64,000 nucleotides of DNA from Dipetalonema caudispina (lineage: Eukaryota; Nematoda; Chromadorea; Rhabditida; Onchocercidae): positions 62,001-126,000 of the forward strand of contig JABVXV010000118.1 in NCBI GenBank assembly GCA_013365325.1, in the 5' to 3' direction. Every line of letters starts with the position of its first letter. Positions within the stretch are counted from its first letter, which is position 1. The notes under the pieces were generated by a model. The model did no database searches. It saw only the letters and a list, made by a program, of their open reading frames with translations, and was not told the DNA's origin. The position numbers and the translations under genes were made by a program. Positions 10,448 to 24,474 of the stretch are shown in pieces.

Positions 10448-13400
10448 ATGAGTGTATCGATGATACAATCAATGAAGGAACTACCGTGTGATGAAATTCT
10501 TGCAGAATTACCACTTATTCGGGAGCTACTATTTGTAATTCGCGGGAGAGATGATAGTAAAGAAATGGATGATTGTGTCGAAAAGTTTTGTGAAGCATTT
10601 CGTAAGGTAAGAATTTGTTTGATTTCATCTTCTATAATTTCTTGAAAAGAGGATAAAGTAATTCTATATGATCTTGAAAAGCGAAGAGCAATTTGGACAT
10701 TCATTAATATCTAACAATAATTCCATTCTATTTCAATTAATTAAATGTACTCAAGGTTCAGACTTTACTTTGATCTATAAGTAAGAGTAGGAATTTATGC
10801 TCATGCTGATATCTTTGCTGAAAATTCCAATATACGACTAATTCTGTATGTATTTTTAGGAAATTTGACCTCAAACTGATTTATTTCTAAGTTGCTCATT
10901 TTCTTTTTTAGAAATTTTCATAAAGTTTTGAGAGAATTATTTAGGAGGGATTAGAAAAAACAAATGCTGTATTGGGTGAAATAGAATTATGGCTTTGGTA
11001 TTTCACTGGCCAGTCGCAAGCCGACAAAAGCGCTGATCGATGCCTTTTATTTTTCGTGAAATGTAGTTTAAAGATGCTCTTGGAGGATACAGTTATCCCT
11101 CCACTCTTCACTGTTCTCATGCAACATATCGAAAATGTAAGGATATATAATATTGCAAAGCACAAACAACATCAAGTAACTGTAATACAGTTTAAGCAAA
11201 TATATTATGAAATGAGTTAGGTAAGACTATTTTCAATATCTGCATTTATCAACTCAGTGAATTCCAGCCAGTTCACTAGCAACATGGAAGAGGATACCTT
11301 CCTCTTGAACAGTTGTGTTTCAAATAATACTATTTTAGATTCAGTTCTCAGTTTACGACACTTCACGATACCGATGTTGTCGGCTGATAACATCAATTTT
11401 TGAAGGTATTGAAGAGATAGAAGCGGAGTATGAACCCACCAGCTGTAAGGAGGAAGCAAGTTTGCCGACAGAAGTGATGGATAGTTTGGTCAGAATTTTA
11501 CAGGGAAGGATATATGATAAGGTAGAGTTAACTGTTTTGCGAGGTACGAAAAGCTAGTAACTAACTATACTGTAGTGCGCAGTGTAGTGCTTGACGTACT
11601 GGTATGTTTTATGACCATTCGAAATACTAAACATTATTTAATGGCCATTTAAACCTTACAAACTGATTGATTCAAAAAATTTTGTAATTCATATAGAGTT
11701 CTCACCTTCCAGAACAACTTCAGAATCCATTTGTGCGTGCCGAGGTGATTCGTTCATTGTCCGTTTTGTCCAGAATCAATGACAAAAATGAAGATGAAAA
11801 TGGTTTTGATTGCACTAAATGTAAGTCAAGTTTCTTCTATTTGATAACCTGATGACAGTTAGGATAATTTCATAGAAGAATAATCACATTTACTGGAATT
11901 TTAATGGAAATCTAAAAATTAGAATGCTGCGTTTCCAAGGAAGAAGACAACAACATTATAAGGAGTTGGATAGTACGAAAAGATTACTTCTGAAAGGGTT
12001 ACTGTTACAAAAAATTATAAACTACGATATTGAAGAACACCTCCATTATCTTGGAGATTTTTATCTGAGAAATAAAAAGTTCAAAAATTCTGACTCCAAA
12101 CATTTGTGAGTTCAATAGAAGGTATTTTTCTCTAATGGTAATTTGTTCCCATTGTTACAATTACAAAATCAACTCTGTTTCATTTTTCTGAAAGATATCA
12201 TAATTGTAACTATTCTTTTTTCCCAAACTTATTTCCAGACATTGTTGATGCTATGAAGGACATTTCGCGTGATGTACGTACAGAAGCAGTTCATTGCGTG
12301 CCGCTATTTTCTGAAAGCGATATTTCAACATTTATTTCAATGATTTTGATGGAAAGTGATGGCACTGTTCGTCGCCTTGCCTTTAGTCGAATTGCATGCA
12401 ATTTGCATGTGCGCTCACTCACCGTTCAGCAACGAATGCAGTTACTCAAAGCTGCGTTTACGAGCGACGATGGTTATTTTTTATTCATTGATAATGAATT
12501 TGAAACTTAACACTTCAGATTCCTAAAAAATTAATGAATTTTCCCAATAACAATGTTTGTTTTGCATCTCTAAATTGATATGCTTCAAGATAACTTCTTT
12601 TACTCCATTTTCCTGCTTTTATAAACTTGAGAAACAAATTTTCAGCAGTGTTACGGAAAATAGCTGAACGGATGGTTATGAACTGGGCTGGCAAAGATGC
12701 AGTACCACTACTTAATCTTCTGCAACATCTCGATTTTCTTTCGGATCCACAGACGAGCCAGCAAGTAGGCAGATAATTTTCCTAAAAATTTGTTCTCGCA
12801 AACTTTTCATATTACTGACTTAGATTTTGTTCGTTCATTAAACACTTCATGACTTTTGTACCAGTTTTAACCTTTTTAAATAAATTCTTTCAAACGACAA
12901 GATTCGTCTGATTAAACTTGCAGGCTCAATTAAGGCCCACGAAGAATTTCCTTTTGTGCTTTTCGTTTTAACCATAACTCTTATGCTCGGTTAAATTCAT
13001 AAAACTTGTATAAGTCATTAAATAAATTGAAAGCAACTCATATTCTTTCCACAATTCATTTTTTTTTTTCAGACCTGCATTTTTTATAGGCTTTGATGAT
13101 ATTTCTCAAAAATTATCAACGGGAAATAGGAAGTTCACGAACCAGTGAAATGTTAATGAATCTGCGTGAGTTGTGTAGTGCGGCACAGGCCAAGTCAATC
13201 ATATTAGGTATGGCGCAGTGTGTCGATTTCATGAGCTATGATATACCTAATCGACGGAATTATACCGAACTGCGCCACAGGTTTTGTTTCGTTCCTGCGA
13301 TGATTCATATTATTAGCATGTTGGAGAATTTTTCGTCTTAAATTTTATCACTTATTTTTCGAATCATAAGTTGATGACTTTGTGAAAGTTTTTTCGACTT

Positions 13401-16400
13401 AACAGAGTTAATATGGCAATAACACAGGAGTGTATGTATTACAGAAAAGTTGAAACTACAATGAATTGGTTTTACTTAATTTTGTAGTCTAGCTGACTAT
13501 GAGCGATCTTGTATTGAATTAAATAGTTTGAAGTAGTCGACCTAGTTTTACATTAGAGTGTGCAGAAATTCAGTATAGCGATAAGTAGGACCATCAAGAA
13601 CAATGTATTTGTGGAAAACTGAAGTACACGGTAGTAAAGTCATTATGTAAGGAGATTATACTATTGAGCCAAAATGAGAAACGACCAGATTTTCAGTTCC
13701 AATAACAATTTGTATGTGATAGCTGGTCGCATATATATTTGGCGAAGTTTGTGTGAATATTGTCAGTTGAATGCTACTGATGAAGGAGATCGTTGTGAAT
13801 CTTTGCATATTCTGCTTCCCAATATGGTTGATTTTGTTGACTTCCTTTACAAGTAAATGTTTATTATTCTTTTGTGAGTAACCTTCTTGAGTAATTAGGT
13901 CGGTGTAATTTCTTCGAATCTTCAAGACTTAAAATTGATTAAAAAGGAAATTTCGTATAAGTTTTTGGGATTTCAAGAACTTGTCAAAGTTCTTAAGAAT
14001 GCTTATAAATATTCCTAAAGTTATCATCCATTGCACTCTTTCTAGATATTTTGCTTTTAAATTTTATAGTACATCTAAACTCAAATTTGGTAGAAAGTCC
14101 TGACACTATCTATTTCGTTTGCTTAGACTTTTTGAACGGAGCTGTCATTTATAACTTATTTAGGAAGTTTTGTTAATATTGAGTGGACAATTTTAGTAGC
14201 TTGGCAACATGGACGGCCTCTACAAATTCAGTGCAAGGAGTTCTCGAAGAATTCGTGATCTTTCAGTTATGTTTGCTAACACGGTCATTTGATCAAACGG
14301 ATCGAGTTGGAATGTAAAATGAAATGTTTTTTATGTTTTGCGTTCATTATTATTATTATTTTGCATTTACTCAAATGTAATGTAAGCTTTTTTTAAAAGA
14401 TCAGTCATCAAATTTAGGGAAAAATGGCAAAACACGTTGGAAACAATCATCTCGACACGAGATTTGCCAAATTCGGAAAAAGTGCTGGAATTTGCGGTAT
14501 ATGAATTATTTGATTTATTCTATACAAAGGAAAAGTTGGAGGTTAGAGTTTCAGTATTTCCGAAAAGTACTTCTAAAATCCTGGAAACGTCTCGGAGTTT
14601 CGAAATATTATTGATATTATCTTCATTTCTGTGAATTCCCATCATTCTGACTAGTGGTGTCATGTTCTGCAAATCTTCATAGCTGTATTTATTTGACTTT
14701 TGTTGACAAAAATCATTACTTGCCCTATCATGTATTGCAACTAATTAAATAGTGATTAAAACTTCAAATAATTTCGAAATATACCATCTTTATGTGTCGA
14801 TTTGATTTTTGAAAACTTTCATCGATGTAAAAGGAGGGATTGCGAAATTTCAAATAATTCAGAACATGATTTTTAGGAATTCCTTGAATGGTGTTGTTAT
14901 CGTATAAACAGCTTTTTTACGCCTGATCTGAATGAAACTGAAGAACTTCCACTTACCAGAGCTTTGTTAGCCAAACTTGGCATGGATTATGCCATGTCCT
15001 GTGGAGCGGCTATCGGGGAAGACGGCGATTATGAGGTATAGCTGTTAAGTTTCAAAGGTTTTCTGGAACTTATGTAGTGAAATTCGATTTGCTTTTAAAG
15101 TTTGATGATAAATAATGATAAGGATTCATGGATAATTTTTTTCAGCCAAAAAGCCACAACATACAACGTGCTCTGCTGTTGCTCCGTGCTATAATGCGGA
15201 ATTCTTGTACGGCCAAAGTTACTACCTTCTTGCGAACTGCATTCGATCAAGTGGTTTGCTTTATCAGTATCGTCTTAATTCGTTGTCAACTTTTCTTTTC
15301 ACATTCCTCCAGCCTCATTCTTTTCACACATAAATTCTATTAAATGCCGATAGTGATTTCGAGATTGTCTTAGAGATCTTTCATAAAATCATAACTCTAA
15401 ATTTTGTTCTTTCGTTTTTTATCTATCTTACAATCTGCGTCGTACTTATTAAAGATACGATCTTGTGATTGCATGATCGAGTATTATGCTATACTACGTG
15501 TACTTACTTTTCATTGTCTTACCTTAATACTTGTACAGTTAGGAGTGATTGTTCATGATTACTAGAAATTTCACAGCAACTGTTCATTCTCGTCATATAA
15601 TCAGAATCTTATAGGTGGATACGTACTGCACAACCCTGGATCCAATGATTTGGGCTTCGCTTTCTGAAATAATTGGTATTGGTATAGCAATTGATAGACA
15701 GATTGCTCGGGAACGAATTCATTTACTACGTTCTGCTATTGAAGTCGAAGGAGCACCTACACATGTTAAGGTTCCAATAAGGCGATATCATTTAACTCTA
15801 TAAAAGATTAGAAGGTACTGTGGTATAATACACTTCATCATAGTATAGTATAATTACAGTCGTTAATTCATATAAGCTCAAGGTGATAAGCTTAATTAAC
15901 TTCAGTTCCTGGTAAATTTATGGTTCAAAACCTAACCCATTATACTTACTCACTTCATAGGCTTAATAAATGCAGGCACTGGCTCTTACGTCCATAGCTG
16001 CATGCGCGATTTTGAGAAGCTATGCAGCAACTGCTCAGTTGTATTATCCGGAAATTGGAGATAGTTGTGTTATAAAGGGACAAATGCTTCTGCAAGTTTT
16101 TGAAGGATTTATATTCAGCCAGGTAAATTGTGAAAGTTATGTAATAATTGGTAGTTGACAGTTAGGTTTAGATACTGTCAGAATTCTCGAAATTTCTTTT
16201 TATTATAGAAGTGAACTGGTTGCAGCTTAAGCTTTTAAAAACAAACAAAAAGGTACAGTGAACTATACGGTAACTCTTAAATATTCATAATGCCATCAAA
16301 TGGATCCAAATAGATCGGCGAAAATACCTGCATTTAGAGGTAACACACGGATAGTTTTGACAGAGGGTTTTGTGATAAGGAGTAGATTTTAAGATTATAA

Positions 16401-18525
16401 AACAGAAAAATCCAATTTTAACCACTTGTTTATAGTATCAGAAGGTCTTGGAAATAGGTTTGCTTTTTTCTAGGATACAGAACTTTCTTTTGCGGCAGTT
16501 GAAAGTATTGGCAAAATACTGTATCACAGATGTCTTTGCTTCCCATCTGCATTGGCTGGCCTGCTTCTACGTTATTTTGATAGCTCATGCCAACCATATC
16601 CTTATACTTTCCTGAATTACTTTTTCAGTTTTTATCCCGCATCAAGTAGGTAAAGATTTCCATTTTTTCGCAAGTAAAAAGACCTTTATCAACTTCATTT
16701 CATTTTATTTCTATGTTGCACATAATTTTTTAACTGATTCTCTCTTCACTTTAGCTGTATTCTACCAGTAACCCTATCTTTGTTCCAGAATATTTTTACA
16801 TTAATTTAAATCAATACCGGGAGGTCATAGGCTTTGATAATTGATATATCTTATCGGAATTTTGTTGAACTTGTTCTGAACTTACATTACCATTTCATTA
16901 TCAATACCGAAAAAGAAGTTAGCTGGACATGGTAGCGTGATAATCTATCAGTGATAAGTAATCATATAGTTGTATTAATCGAGTGTTGAGCGATAAGCAG
17001 AAAACCAATCATGTAATAGTGATAACTGATGAAAATATTAAACAAACTTCAAAATGTTATTTCTGTTACAGTATTAACCAGCACAAGCTAGTCGGTGCAT
17101 TGAGACATGCTCTAAAAGTATTAGATGAAGGACAATATGGTGGCAGACTCTTAATGAGTGTTGATGCAAACGGAATGGTTACCTTTGTGGCTAAGGCAGT
17201 TAGAAAATCAACACTTTCAAATTCTGCTAAGAAACAGAAATTGGAACAGGTAGGGAAGACTATTTTCGAATGAGTAATTCTCATAAAAAAGGAGATATGA
17301 CTTTAATATTACGTTATATTTCCATAGCTACCGTATGATGTTTTAATATCTGTTGTATGTTACTTGCAGGGAAGTTAAATTGTTGGAGAGGTTTTGTGAA
17401 AAGAAAAAAAGGAGATAATGAGTATTCAAGTTTAATTATGGGCAGGCTAGATTATTATGAAGTCGGTTGATAGTATACCAATTTGTTTTGCTATATTTTG
17501 GCATGTAAGCCATTGTACAAATTATTGCAAAATTTGTTATTATATAATGATGAAACCAGTTTCTATGTAATTATATAGTTTTAACTATAATGACTGAGGT
17601 AAGCAATCAGACAAATTAAATAGTTGGATTTTTTCTACCAGTTATAGTAAGAGTTGTACAATTTTAGACCTATCCTCCGCAGTTCTTTCTCATCAGTTGT
17701 TTGCTGGATTGGGTTATCAATAATGCCGAAGGCAATTTAAGTGCAGCTTGTGTAGGAGCTCTCGCACATACTTCACCGGAAGAATTTAGTCACAACAACA
17801 AGGCGCATTCTTATTTACTCAAACTGACCACTCGATGTATCAATGTAATATCTGCAAAAATTTTTGCCATGTAGTTCTTGCAATACATATGTCTTGTCAG
17901 TTATTTATTTAGTTATTGGCATCTTTTTTTTTCAAATTAATAAGTGGGTAATTAAAAAATCATTGTTTTACTAATTTCTTCACTTCAAGCATTTTCAGAT
18001 TTGTAAAAATCCATTTTTTTATTTTTTAAAGTCTTACTACTGTAAATATTCAATTTTCCTTTTCCTTTTTTTCTTAATTTTTCCCCTCCATTTTATCTAT
18101 ATAATTCGGAAATACTACCCTTTGAGGAAATATATCTAAAATTGATGTATTCCATAAAACGAGGACTTGTTCCAGCTCTAATTCACCTCAGTTGGTCAGG
18201 AACCATTGGATCTGTTTACTGAATTCTTTATCTTTGAAATCATCTTAAAATCCCTTTCAAAATCTTTTATTTTATTAATTTGCCAGTTCTTTACAATATC
18301 AAGCCAATTTTCCTCGAAAGTTTTAATTTTTTTAAACATTCTTGAAACTTTTTGCAGGTATTATTCACATTTGAACTTGATAAATTGATACCGATAACTC
18401 GGCGATTTGAAAGACGGCTTAGGCACATGGATAGAAACGAAAGCGATTGTATAAATAGCACGAAAAGTAATTATTTAATTAAACACCGCATGAATATCAA
18501 ATATGTAATTACTGCTAGTTTTTAA
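10448..18525 (+). CDS. capg-1: Condensin complex subunit 3 (NCAPG / CAPG-1 type HEAT-repeat protein)
   Basis: There are nineteen exons: 10448-10606, 10945-11136, 11221-11350, 11406-11521, 11697-11820, 12239-12472, 12646-12764, 13090-13207, 13723-13852, 14197-14313, 14418-14541, 14877-15035, 15146-15250, 15615-15770, 15976-16122, 16474-16649, 17072-17249, 17668-17844 and 18358-18525. They sum to one frame of 942 residues (human NCAPG about 1015). The protein is an alpha-helical HEAT solenoid that joins SMC2/SMC4 and the kleisin to compact mitotic chromosomes. Family landmarks appear in order: VRLFSISAFINS, a DVRTEAVH repeat, VRSLTVQQRMQLL, NLLQHLDFLSDPQ, IWRSLCEYC, and an AAVESIGKILYHRC block matching the human 'GAAEGLAKLM' region. 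The intron 11351-11405 is only 55 nt with a weak acceptor and is the least certain join. The last exon is unlike human sequence and its end could be alternatively spliced at about 18468. Confidence 0.85.
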
Positions 18526-20918
18526 TCTTAATCTTAACCAGTAAGTTAACATTCGCTAATTTATCATTATGATTTAGACGTTTTTCTTGACTGAAACTCA
18601 TTTTATCGACTAGCTGATCAGTTTTATTTTCTTTCCATTTATTTTTCTTTAACTTTCCTTCATTTTTCGTTTCACCACTAATTTATTTACTTCTCCTACA
18701 TTATTTTCCATCTTTACTCAATTCGTTCCCTTCATTCGATTATATGATCAGCAAGATTGCTTCTGTTTACTAATTTTTTCATCTCTTGAATCATCGCGAT
18801 AATTTACCCTCAAAAAATGTTCAATCTATTTGTTCGCTAACTTTTTTTATTTTTTTAATGAACTTTTTCTTCACTTAACTCCCATCAGTGTCGACTATTA
18901 TTATTGAGTTTTCTCTTATCATCCTGCGCTAACGATCTGATAGCAACCGCTATGAAGCAAACCATCAATATTCCATGTACGGCTTTTAGAAGATTTGAAG
19001 AGAGATATACCATCTTTGTTTGGAAATGAAATCTTTCACTAAAGGTTTCCTTGTGGAAGTGGGGAAAAGTCTATGAGTGTAGGATATTTTCTAGAATGAG
19101 TAGAGTATGAATTACAAAGCTTTCATTGATGTTGTGGTAATCTGCAAGTAATTCAGGCAATAATGTACCGCATGAGCCACTCAAACATAAAAGTCACAGT
19201 GAGTACGCTTTTTACTAAGGATTTCTGTACAGAGTAGAGTTTGGAAATTTTTAGAGCATTTCGAAGGTTAAAATACGCGATTTGAACGATCAACTGGTTA
19301 AATTGAAACTGTTATTTTAAGAACAACTTCTGTTCATCCGTAAGCTTTATATGCTTCAGAAGAACCTAATTCTTTTCATAGAAAAGCTCAGTAATTCATA
19401 CTTTCTTCATTAAAGATTTGCACGGTTGCTATTCCTTTATAATTCCAATATTTTACTCATGTAATAGATGTCATTATTTTACCTTCCAATAGTTATCAAA
19501 ACTAACTTATCGCTTAAAGTGAATATCTTTTCAGGTTAGAATCGATGTGCCGGTAGAAATCTTTGAATAGGTTATGAATCTTATTGTTCATAAAAATTGT
19601 GTCAAATTGAAAGTTGTTGTTTTGTGAGTAAAAATCTGTTGTGTATAAAATTTTTGACTGTATAATTTAATTATTTTCATTTTTAGTTCCGTTGTTCACC
19701 ATCGTTTTATCATCTATTTGTTATTTGTTGGTGATTTCATTACTTTTTGTCCCATGATTTACCTTTAAAGTCTTTATTTGATTCAATTTTAGAAATTTTT
19801 TGATTGTATTTTTATGCCATACAGAATAAAAGTATGGGAATAGCTTCGATCTGCATGTAACCTCACCTCTCTGTCATACTTCCTGATACTGATAATGATA
19901 TAGCGGTAATCATCATTATTAACTTAATTTTTATTCTATCAATTTAATTTTTGTGCTCTTCATTTTTCTCCTATCAACATGATTTTTGTGCGATATAATG
20001 TTAAAAGTTCCGAAATTCCTCAACTGAGATATTGTTTCATGAGAAAATGAAAGATTTGATGAGTGGTGATGTCTTACTACAAAAAAGATATTTATAGGAT
20101 AGCAATAATTCATCAAAAATCGGATTGTTTTTCCTCATTTAATGACCACAACTGATTAGAGAATTCATCACTTATGCGTACTATTATATCATTTATATAC
20201 GGAATACGTCTTAATGGTTAATTATCAGATGACCATTCTATCTTTAACGGTTTGTTATCACGCAGGCGCTAGGAAATAAAGCTGAATTGTTAAATGAAGA
20301 GAGCTGACGGAGCAATGTTGAATATCCTTATGTATTTTTTAAGTTAATGAATAAATGCATGGAAAAGTATTAAGTAATACAGTTGGTAAATCTTCAATTT
20401 CATTCGTTGTAAAAAGTTGCTAAGCTATCCTGGGATATTGCAAACGAGTTAAATTCAAGAAATGAATAGTTAATTTTAGTTTGATTTCAACTAGCACATT
20501 CCGACCATAGATCCTTGTTAGATACTACTAAAAAGTATATTTATTATTGATGAGGATGAAGAAATGGAATGTTAAAAGTGTGTTTGCGATTACTGGTGAA
20601 GTAAGTTAAATCCATTTAGTTTAAAAATTTATATTTTTAATGAAGAAAGAGGAAAAGAAAAAACCAACATGCTTAGTATATGAAGGAAAAGAAAAAGGCA
20701 GCTTGGCTGTTATGAGTTGGATAATTAAGAAAATATGAATGTTGGCTTGATATGCAGAAGTTATATTTGATATGTACATTCATTATATATCAGCAATAAT
20801 GCCGATATTTTCATCAGTGTTAAATTTTACTTATTATTATTGTCACCTAATTGCTGTAGATGATAATGTATTATCACTATGCATTCACATTGCTATTTCC
20901 ATTTTCAGAGACAGAGAT

Positions 20919-21044
20919 GCCATAGTTATCGTGATCAGTTTCATTAATAATAATAATAATGCCACAGTTATCGTAATTAGTTTTATTAATAATAATAATA
21001 ATGCTACAGTTATCGTGATCGGTTTCATTATCATTATTATTATT
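20919..21044. repeat. 42-bp tandem repeat, three copies
   Basis: Copies lie at 20919-20960, 20961-21002 and 21003-21044. Each starts GCYAYAGTTATCGTRATY and ends in an AAT run. In the third copy the AAT run changes to ATT. Because 42 is divisible by three, open frames run through it on both strands; these are probably not genes. Confidence 0.8.
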
Positions 21045-21641
21045 GTTACAATAATATTCTTCATAATAATTATAATTATCATTTGTTACTTATACTTGAG
21101 GATCAATAAATTCAATGATAATACTGTCTGAAGAGTTTCTACAAATCATCAATTCATGCTTTGAGAAAATGAGAAAGCTACTGAATTGTGTTGAATAAGC
21201 GAAGAAGGAAGAAAAAGGCATCACTATGTGTAATGCAGTTTGCAATAGCATGTAGTTGATTGAATACTGCAACTAGCAACATATTTCTCTCCATTCTACG
21301 ACTTTCTAAAAAAAAAAAAAAAAAGTTCGATAGGTATGAGGCATACACTTAGCTTCAAATACTCAATACTCTCTCTTTTCTTCTTTTCATATTTTCTCTA
21401 CATTGTTTACTTCTTATCTCTTCTCTTATTATCGAAAATATTGAATGGGATGACGCACGACGATCACTTTCACGCTTGTCCTAACAAATATACATCACTT
21501 GACGGATACGTAAACCTATCAACGCAATTCAGTCCCATCAAATTTATCTTCCTTTTCCATCATAAAACTGCTTCTCCCGTCAATGATAACATATATATGT
21601 ATTAATATATATAAATGTATATCTTTATCCATACACACACA

Positions 21642-21660
21642 GAGACAGACAGATAGACAG

Positions 21661-21684
<24 letters not shown>
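21642..21684. repeat. (GACA/AC)n microsatellite
   Basis: GACAGACAGATAGACAG leads into twelve AC units at 21661-21684. Simple sequence, likely length-polymorphic. Confidence 0.9.
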
Positions 21685-21691
<7 letters not shown>

Positions 21692-23307
21692 TTCGTTACT
21701 TTATCATTCATTGCTTTTATGAGTTAAGCTAAGCTTCATCTCATTTTCTCCTTTATGCTCACACCCTTTCATTCCACTTATTGCATCGTTGCAGAATTAT
21801 TTTTCTCATTTATATGAATATATACTTAACTTTTCACTCATGCTAATATTATAAGTATTATAGAAAGCATCAAATATCCTAGCAAGTCTTACTGCTTCAG
21901 TTATGTAAACAATATATGATTCAGAATGTTAGACTGATAGATGTCTGGATTGAATCGAATTAACACTAAATTATTTAATGGAGAACTTATAAATGTCAAC
22001 ATAATTAATTAATTACAAGAAGAAAAAGAAAATAAACTAGAAATTTAACTTCTCACTAATGTTTATATTTCTCTTTTATTTCTTATTTTTTTTTTAAATA
22101 CTTATCTTAGATAGACAAAATCTATTGTAAAATTGGCAATAGCGCTAAAATGTAGTGTATTTGTGAGACTATTTTTAGTTCAATTCATTAAATGTTTCAT
22201 TTTCTATTCCTTTCTTCTTATCTTCTCTTTTTACAACCAGTTTTTTTTTTGATTAAAACGAGCCTTTCGGCCTTAATTTCATCGAATTTCCTTTTCCATT
22301 TTCTCCATTTCTATACCATTGAAAGCCATTTATCCTCTTTCCTTTTGTAAATGTAATAAATATTCTTGAAAGTAACCAAGTTTTAGCTTTGAATTTAATA
22401 TAGGAAAATATAAATTTCATCGAAAAATATTGAGTAAATGGAAGAAATTGCGGTAAAAGTGGAATTGATGATAATATCAATAATAATATTTCGTAGACAT
22501 TTTCTCTCTATGATAAAAATTTCAGATAAATTCTACTCTTTTTTTTTTTTTTTTTATTAAACGTTTATTGTTGTGGAATTTCGTTTAAATGAAATTGACG
22601 TTTTCTTTCGTTAATATTTTCATCGATCCAGCAAATTGCATAGAAAATTTAAAAAAATCTTCATTTTTCCACCGTTCTCCAATTTCCTTATTTATTTTTT
22701 CGTTTCGCTATAATTACAGAGTACATATTCATTTCTATATGAGAAATGAATATCAAATTCTTGAATGCCTACTAACTTCGAAGTAATTTTCATCCGATTT
22801 TTTTTAATCAAATCTTTTAGAAGTTTTTATTAAGTCGTTCTTTCTAAGGATTATTCGAGAAATAAATTTCATTAATTAACAGTTTTTATTGTATTATTCG
22901 ATAAAAAGTACTCTTTGATTATCTGCTACAAGTTTTAAAAATTACAAACTTTATAATGATCTTTAAACTGTAGAAAAAAGTATTGGACCGAATAAATAAA
23001 GTGAAGATAAATTCAGTCTTAATTCTTAAAAATTTGTCAGAAGAAAAAAAAAGAACAATTTCAGAAATTGCTCAAAAAATACATAAAAGGCATAAATTGA
23101 AAGTATTAACATTTGTATGCATCATTTAAAAATTCATTATCAAATTCAACAGCAACAATTTACATTTTGTTTAAGCAATAATCTTCATTTTATAACCTCT
23201 TTGGCATGTTTGTTGTTCTGAAATTTGTTTGATTTGAAATTGCCGATCAAATGTTTATTCTCAAATACTCTTCTGAAATAATAAAACAAATTTGAGAATT
23301 TTTTTCA

Positions 23308-23338
23308 TTTTTTTTTTTTTTTTTTTTGGGGGGGGGGG
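23308..23338. repeat. T20-G11 homopolymer junction
   Basis: Twenty T bases are followed directly by eleven G bases, then CGG. G runs this long are rare in DNA of this composition. It may be genuine or a sequencing or assembly artefact. Confidence 0.9.
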
Positions 23339-24474
23339 CGGAGAAAGGAGAAATTTACTTCATTTTATGCTTATAGCAATCGTTAGTGTCAGTTATCTCT
23401 TTATTTTAGCGCATTTCAATCTTTGAAGAAAAAATAAAAGAAAACACGGAAAGCCACATGATAACGACCAATTGCATTAAGCAATCAATACTTTTATTTG
23501 TTGGCATTTACAAATCGAATTGAAAAATGAAAATTCAAAATAATTCCCGTCTTTTAAAATTGAAATTATATGCCACTTTCTTAAAAGTTTTCCCTTTAAT
23601 TTTTGCACTTTTTTAATAGTAAATAGTATAAAACGATGAAGAGAATGAGAAAGATAAATTTCTTTTTAATTTTTGATTTTATAGTAAAGTTGCAGCTGAA
23701 TAGAAGCTAATAAGCGAAAATCACATTGTTAGGAAGAAAAGATTGCTATTCCGATAACATTTCAGGCCTGAAATACCCTAAATTTTAGCTTGTACATTTT
23801 AAGTTAGTTATTTGGAATACCGCTCAATTTACTCTCCTAAATTGCTTCCTTTTCATTATTTGTTTTAAGCATAGCATTTAAGAAGTTTTGAATTTATCTA
23901 GCTTTATTTTAACTTAATTATAACTTACAAAACTCTAAAGTAACGTATGGATGCAAGCGGGATAGGTATGATGGATAATAATTTGAAAATAATTATTTCG
24001 TCTAAGAAGGGAAGTTAAGTTGAAGCGGATTTGTCTTTCACATAAAATAATGTTGGAATGATTATTTGAAAGTAAAAACAAATTTTTTTCCCTCTAGCAA
24101 TGAATATTTATTTTAAAATAACCTATGTTTCTTAATCTCTTGAGAAGGTTTATCAGAATTTGCATATAAGCTAATCCTTATTGATGAGTAGATTACTTTC
24201 GACTAACTCAAACCAAGACCTAATTTAATTTATTTAGTGTAACACAGGATTTATTCCAGTTCGTATAGATGAGTTTATTTTACGTCATTTACGTTGGATA
24301 AGTTATTATTATTATGGCTTTTCCTCTATGAGAGGTTAATTTCTTATAAGAATTTTCAGGAAGTGTAAGTTGAAGTTAGAGAAAATAGCCTTTAGGCTAT
24401 AAATTGAAATGCTTTTGACGGCCTGCTTTTATATGCCGGGATTCTTCTTAAATTTATGTCTGTAATACTACCAT

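Larger units (their letters stand above)
18526..24474. other. Repeat-bearing intergenic DNA between capg-1 and the RapGAP gene
   Basis: Nearly 6 kb with no exon chain found. It holds simple sequence: a 42-bp tandem repeat at 20919-21044, an (AC)n tract near 21642-21684, and a T20-G11 run at 23308-23338. Several A or T runs of 10-19 nt also occur. The open frames at 20772-21131 and on the opposite strand arise because the tandem unit is a multiple of three. Confidence 0.6.

Noticed and set aside
11924..12109. Open frame in the condensin gene between exons 5 and 6
   Set aside because: Splicing from 11820 into it creates an immediate TAA; the direct join 11820 to 12239 is in frame and matches the family.
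20772..21131. 119-residue open frame rich in Asn, Ile and Val
   Set aside because: It is produced by the 42-bp tandem repeat and AAT/ATT runs.
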